Origin: Ypsolopha sequella
Taxonomy: Eukaryota; Arthropoda; Insecta; Lepidoptera; Ypsolophidae
Direction of reading: 5' to 3'
DNA: 64,000 nt
Assembly (NCBI GenBank): GCA_934047225.1
Contig: OW203984.1
Coordinates: 7,325,201-7,389,200, forward strand
Below the pieces are notes generated by a model. The model was not told the origin of the DNA. It worked only from the letters and a program-made list of their open reading frames with translations, and ran no database searches. A program made the position numbers and the translations under genes. Positions 61,975-64,000 of this stretch are shown here, in pieces (positions within the stretch are counted from its first letter, which is position 1; each line of letters opens with the position of its first letter).

Positions 61975-62632
61975 CAGGGGTATCCAACATAATTCTATGG
62001 TGGGCCAGATTAGATATTTTTAACATTATGGCGGGCCAAAAAAGATATTTTGTCTTTGAAAAATGCAGGACTATGGATGTAAATAAAACACAAATTTAGT
62101 TAGGCGGTACTATGAAATATATTGAAATTATAGGTTGCTTATGTATACAAATAAGCAAATAAATATTAATGGGATAATTGACTTTTTTTTTGTTTGCAGA
62201 ATATATCTATTTCGGGAGATATTTTAGATGTCGCAATGCCGAGAAGGCCGTTTAGGTGGTTGTCCGTCAATGACGATCTTGTTTTTGACTTTATAGCTAG
62301 CTTGGATAGGTTGGGATACTGTTCAGGTTTAATGTATTTTGTATAAAATTGTAATAGTCCACTCTGCAGGGTATTATTGTACGCCGATGTCAATATTAAA
62401 TGGATTTTGGAACACATTCATGTAGGGCTGAAGTAAAGACACTTCAGTACTTTCTGAAATTTAGACTCTGTTGGTTTCATGTAGACAGGGTTACCCAATG
62501 ATCCAAATGCTTTTCAATTAACTGTTTCTCCAGAGTGTATGAAAACAACTGCATTCGCGGGCCGGATTGAGGGTCTCCACGGGCCACACTGCGGCCTGAG
62601 GGCCGTATGTTGGACGGGCCTGGTCTATGGTA
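61975..62632 (-). mobile_element. Decayed hAT transposon
   Basis: CAGGGGTATCCAACAT at the left and ATGTTGGACGGGCCTG at the right are inverted; GGGCCGGA and GGGCCACACTGCGGCC near the ends are typical of this hAT subgroup. Flanks CTATATGG and GTCTATGG are a possible worn 8-bp duplication. Confidence 0.72.
62166..62430 (-). pseudogene. hAT transposase C-terminal (dimerisation) remnant
   Basis: Minus-strand frame: FYTKYIKPEQYPNLSKLAIK…KTRSSLTDNHLNGLLGIATSKISPEIDIFCKQKKSQLSH*. The SxLTDxHLxxLLxIATSxxxPDID block is the hAT C-terminal region of the Charlie-like group. The N-terminal BED finger and catalytic core are missing and an internal deletion removes the CExxFS box. Confidence 0.8.
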
Positions 62633-63368
62633 TGCCAATTGGAAGAATATAGAAACCATCCGAATTTATGCAGGTTCTGAATGCGTCCTGATCCGACCGA
62701 ATAATTATTATAAGGTGATATTAAAGCTACGAGACAACTTTTAGAATCAAAATTTAGAGACAGAATATCGACTGCAAAATACAAGCAGAAATATATTTAA
62801 TTAATCTAAATTTTAAGAATGGTATGAATTTCTTAATTGAATAAAAACCAAAACGTCTTGAGTGCTACTTACAATGCATGTGTGTGCGTAACTCTCCTAT
62901 CAATAAGATAAAAAATCAAAAAAATTTTTTTTTCTAAATATAAGGCGATATTTGAGACGATATAAAGTTTTAAATTGTATGCAGTCAATATTTTTTATGT
63001 TAATTTTGTTTATCCGTCTTGGTGGAATGTATTACTTTTTGCTTGTCAAAAAAGTATTTTGTTGTGTAATTTAATTACTAATTGTACAAAAACATCTGTA
63101 CAGAAACTTTTCCAACCATACCAACTTACCATTGACATAAAGTTTTAACTTTTGAAATATTTTATCGATAAAATTTTCAGCCCATGAAATGGCGCGGTCA
63201 AATAAGAAATCTAAAAATATTAACGATTTCTGTACAATCAAGCTTAGTATGGCTTGACATGTGAATGTCTAAATCACTCACGGTCAATTATAATATAAAA
63301 TAAATCCATCGGAAAGTGCAGTTTTTCTCTTTTAAAACTTTGAAAATAATAATTGCTATCCTCTAGCT

Positions 63369-63678
63369 CAGGGTTTCTCAAACTTATTGCCCCACGTACC
63401 CCTATATAAAGTTACCCAGTCAACTGTGAACCCCTTTAAGACAAACTTGCTATAGAACGATTTTTATTTAAATATAAAAGATAATACAGTCACAAAGTAA
63501 TGTTGCTAATTAGTTAATTTGATAGGTAGGCTTGTTTCTTGCCGTAAATTTTGCTCAATTTTCGAGTTGCCCGTGCGAGCTAGCCAGTCAGCCGCCATAA
63601 CGTAAATCTTGTCATGAATCCCCTAATATCAACTGGCAAACCCCTAGGGGTTCGCATACCCCACTTTGAGAAACCCTG
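63369..63678. mobile_element. hAT-type MITE with 8-bp TSD
   Basis: CAGGGTTTCTCAAACT … ACTTTGAGAAACCCTG, 310 bp, with flanks CTCTAGCT (63361-63368) and CTCTTGCT (63679-63686), 7 of 8 matching. Inner GCCCCACGTACCCC and GGGGTTCGCATACCCC are typical subterminal hAT sequence. Confidence 0.82.
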
Positions 63679-64000
63679 CTCTTGCTCTAGCATATTAATT
63701 GAATGCTTTTAATTAATTGCTCAGTAGTTGATTTGAAAACGGCAACTAATTTCCTTCCCTGGGGAACTCCAAAAAAACCTTTCAAGCTAAAACAAAAGAT
63801 TCTGCGAATAAATATTCGTAGTAAAAAGGCACTTGGTATGATTAATCATATGACGACTGTCCCCATTGTCACAAAATAGATACCACCAGAAGGCCGACTC
63901 GACGACGACGGAGTGAAAACGGACGCATACATGCATAGACGCGTACTTTTGATTATCTCAGCAGAATTTCGTATTGGCATTCGACCGACTTCATCCGAGA

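Overview
This window reads as a nuclear genome segment from a moth or butterfly (Lepidoptera). It is AT-rich and dense with mobile-element remains. It carries repeat signatures I associate with lepidopteran genomes, such as interspersed copies of a sequence with the core CCACTGCTGGACATA and Helitron ends of the type CTAG|T preceded by a GC hairpin. It holds one recognisable host gene with arthropod-type introns.

The host gene is on the + strand: a rhodopsin-family G-protein-coupled receptor best matched to the insect RYamide receptor (NPY-like; Drosophila RYa-R/CG5811 type). I assembled six coding exons by splice consensus, conserved motifs and phase: 23610-24244, 25968-26166, 49223-49291, 50468-50626, 54947-55034 and 59176-59255. 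The joined frame is open over 409 codons and contains all seven membrane segments, DRY and NPIIY. The last exon is the least certain. The intron between TM5/ICL3 and TM6 is about 23 kb and is filled with mobile elements.

Upstream (1-23500) I see no other host gene. There are LINE fragments, a TTAA-flanked element, a 33-bp minisatellite grown inside a palindromic element, a 3.8-kb decayed PIF/Harbinger transposon with terminal repeats, a hAT-like element with an 8-bp target duplication, several long-hairpin MITEs, and a nested block (14400-16960) in which a palindromic element was split by a Helitron carrying a helicase remnant.

The large intron (26167-49222) contains an RTE-type LINE fragment, a retroposon with a 10-bp target duplication, hairpin MITEs and a 4.56-kb, near-intact Copia element. 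The Copia LTRs are 150 bp and differ at one site, the 5-bp target duplication is TTTTG, and the primer site matches the anticodon region of initiator tRNA-Met. The intron also holds a 4.7-kb fold-back element with tandem ~295-bp arms interrupted by a 2.4-kb Helitron rich in GGCCGAAGGCC palindromes, a dead mariner, and more MITEs.

Downstream (55000-64000) are a TIR element, a 5'-truncated non-LTR retrotransposon with a 13-bp target duplication inserted into another copy of the repeat that received Copia, a LINE 3' end, a Mutator-like TIR element and two hAT-type elements.

The recurring theme is at least eight unrelated or loosely related elements that all begin TTAA-G(G) and end C(C)-TTAA with inverted ends, together with an unusual number of long palindromes. 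I found no CRISPR array, tRNA, rRNA or bacterial-type operon. All identifications are by eye from sequence; no database search was run.
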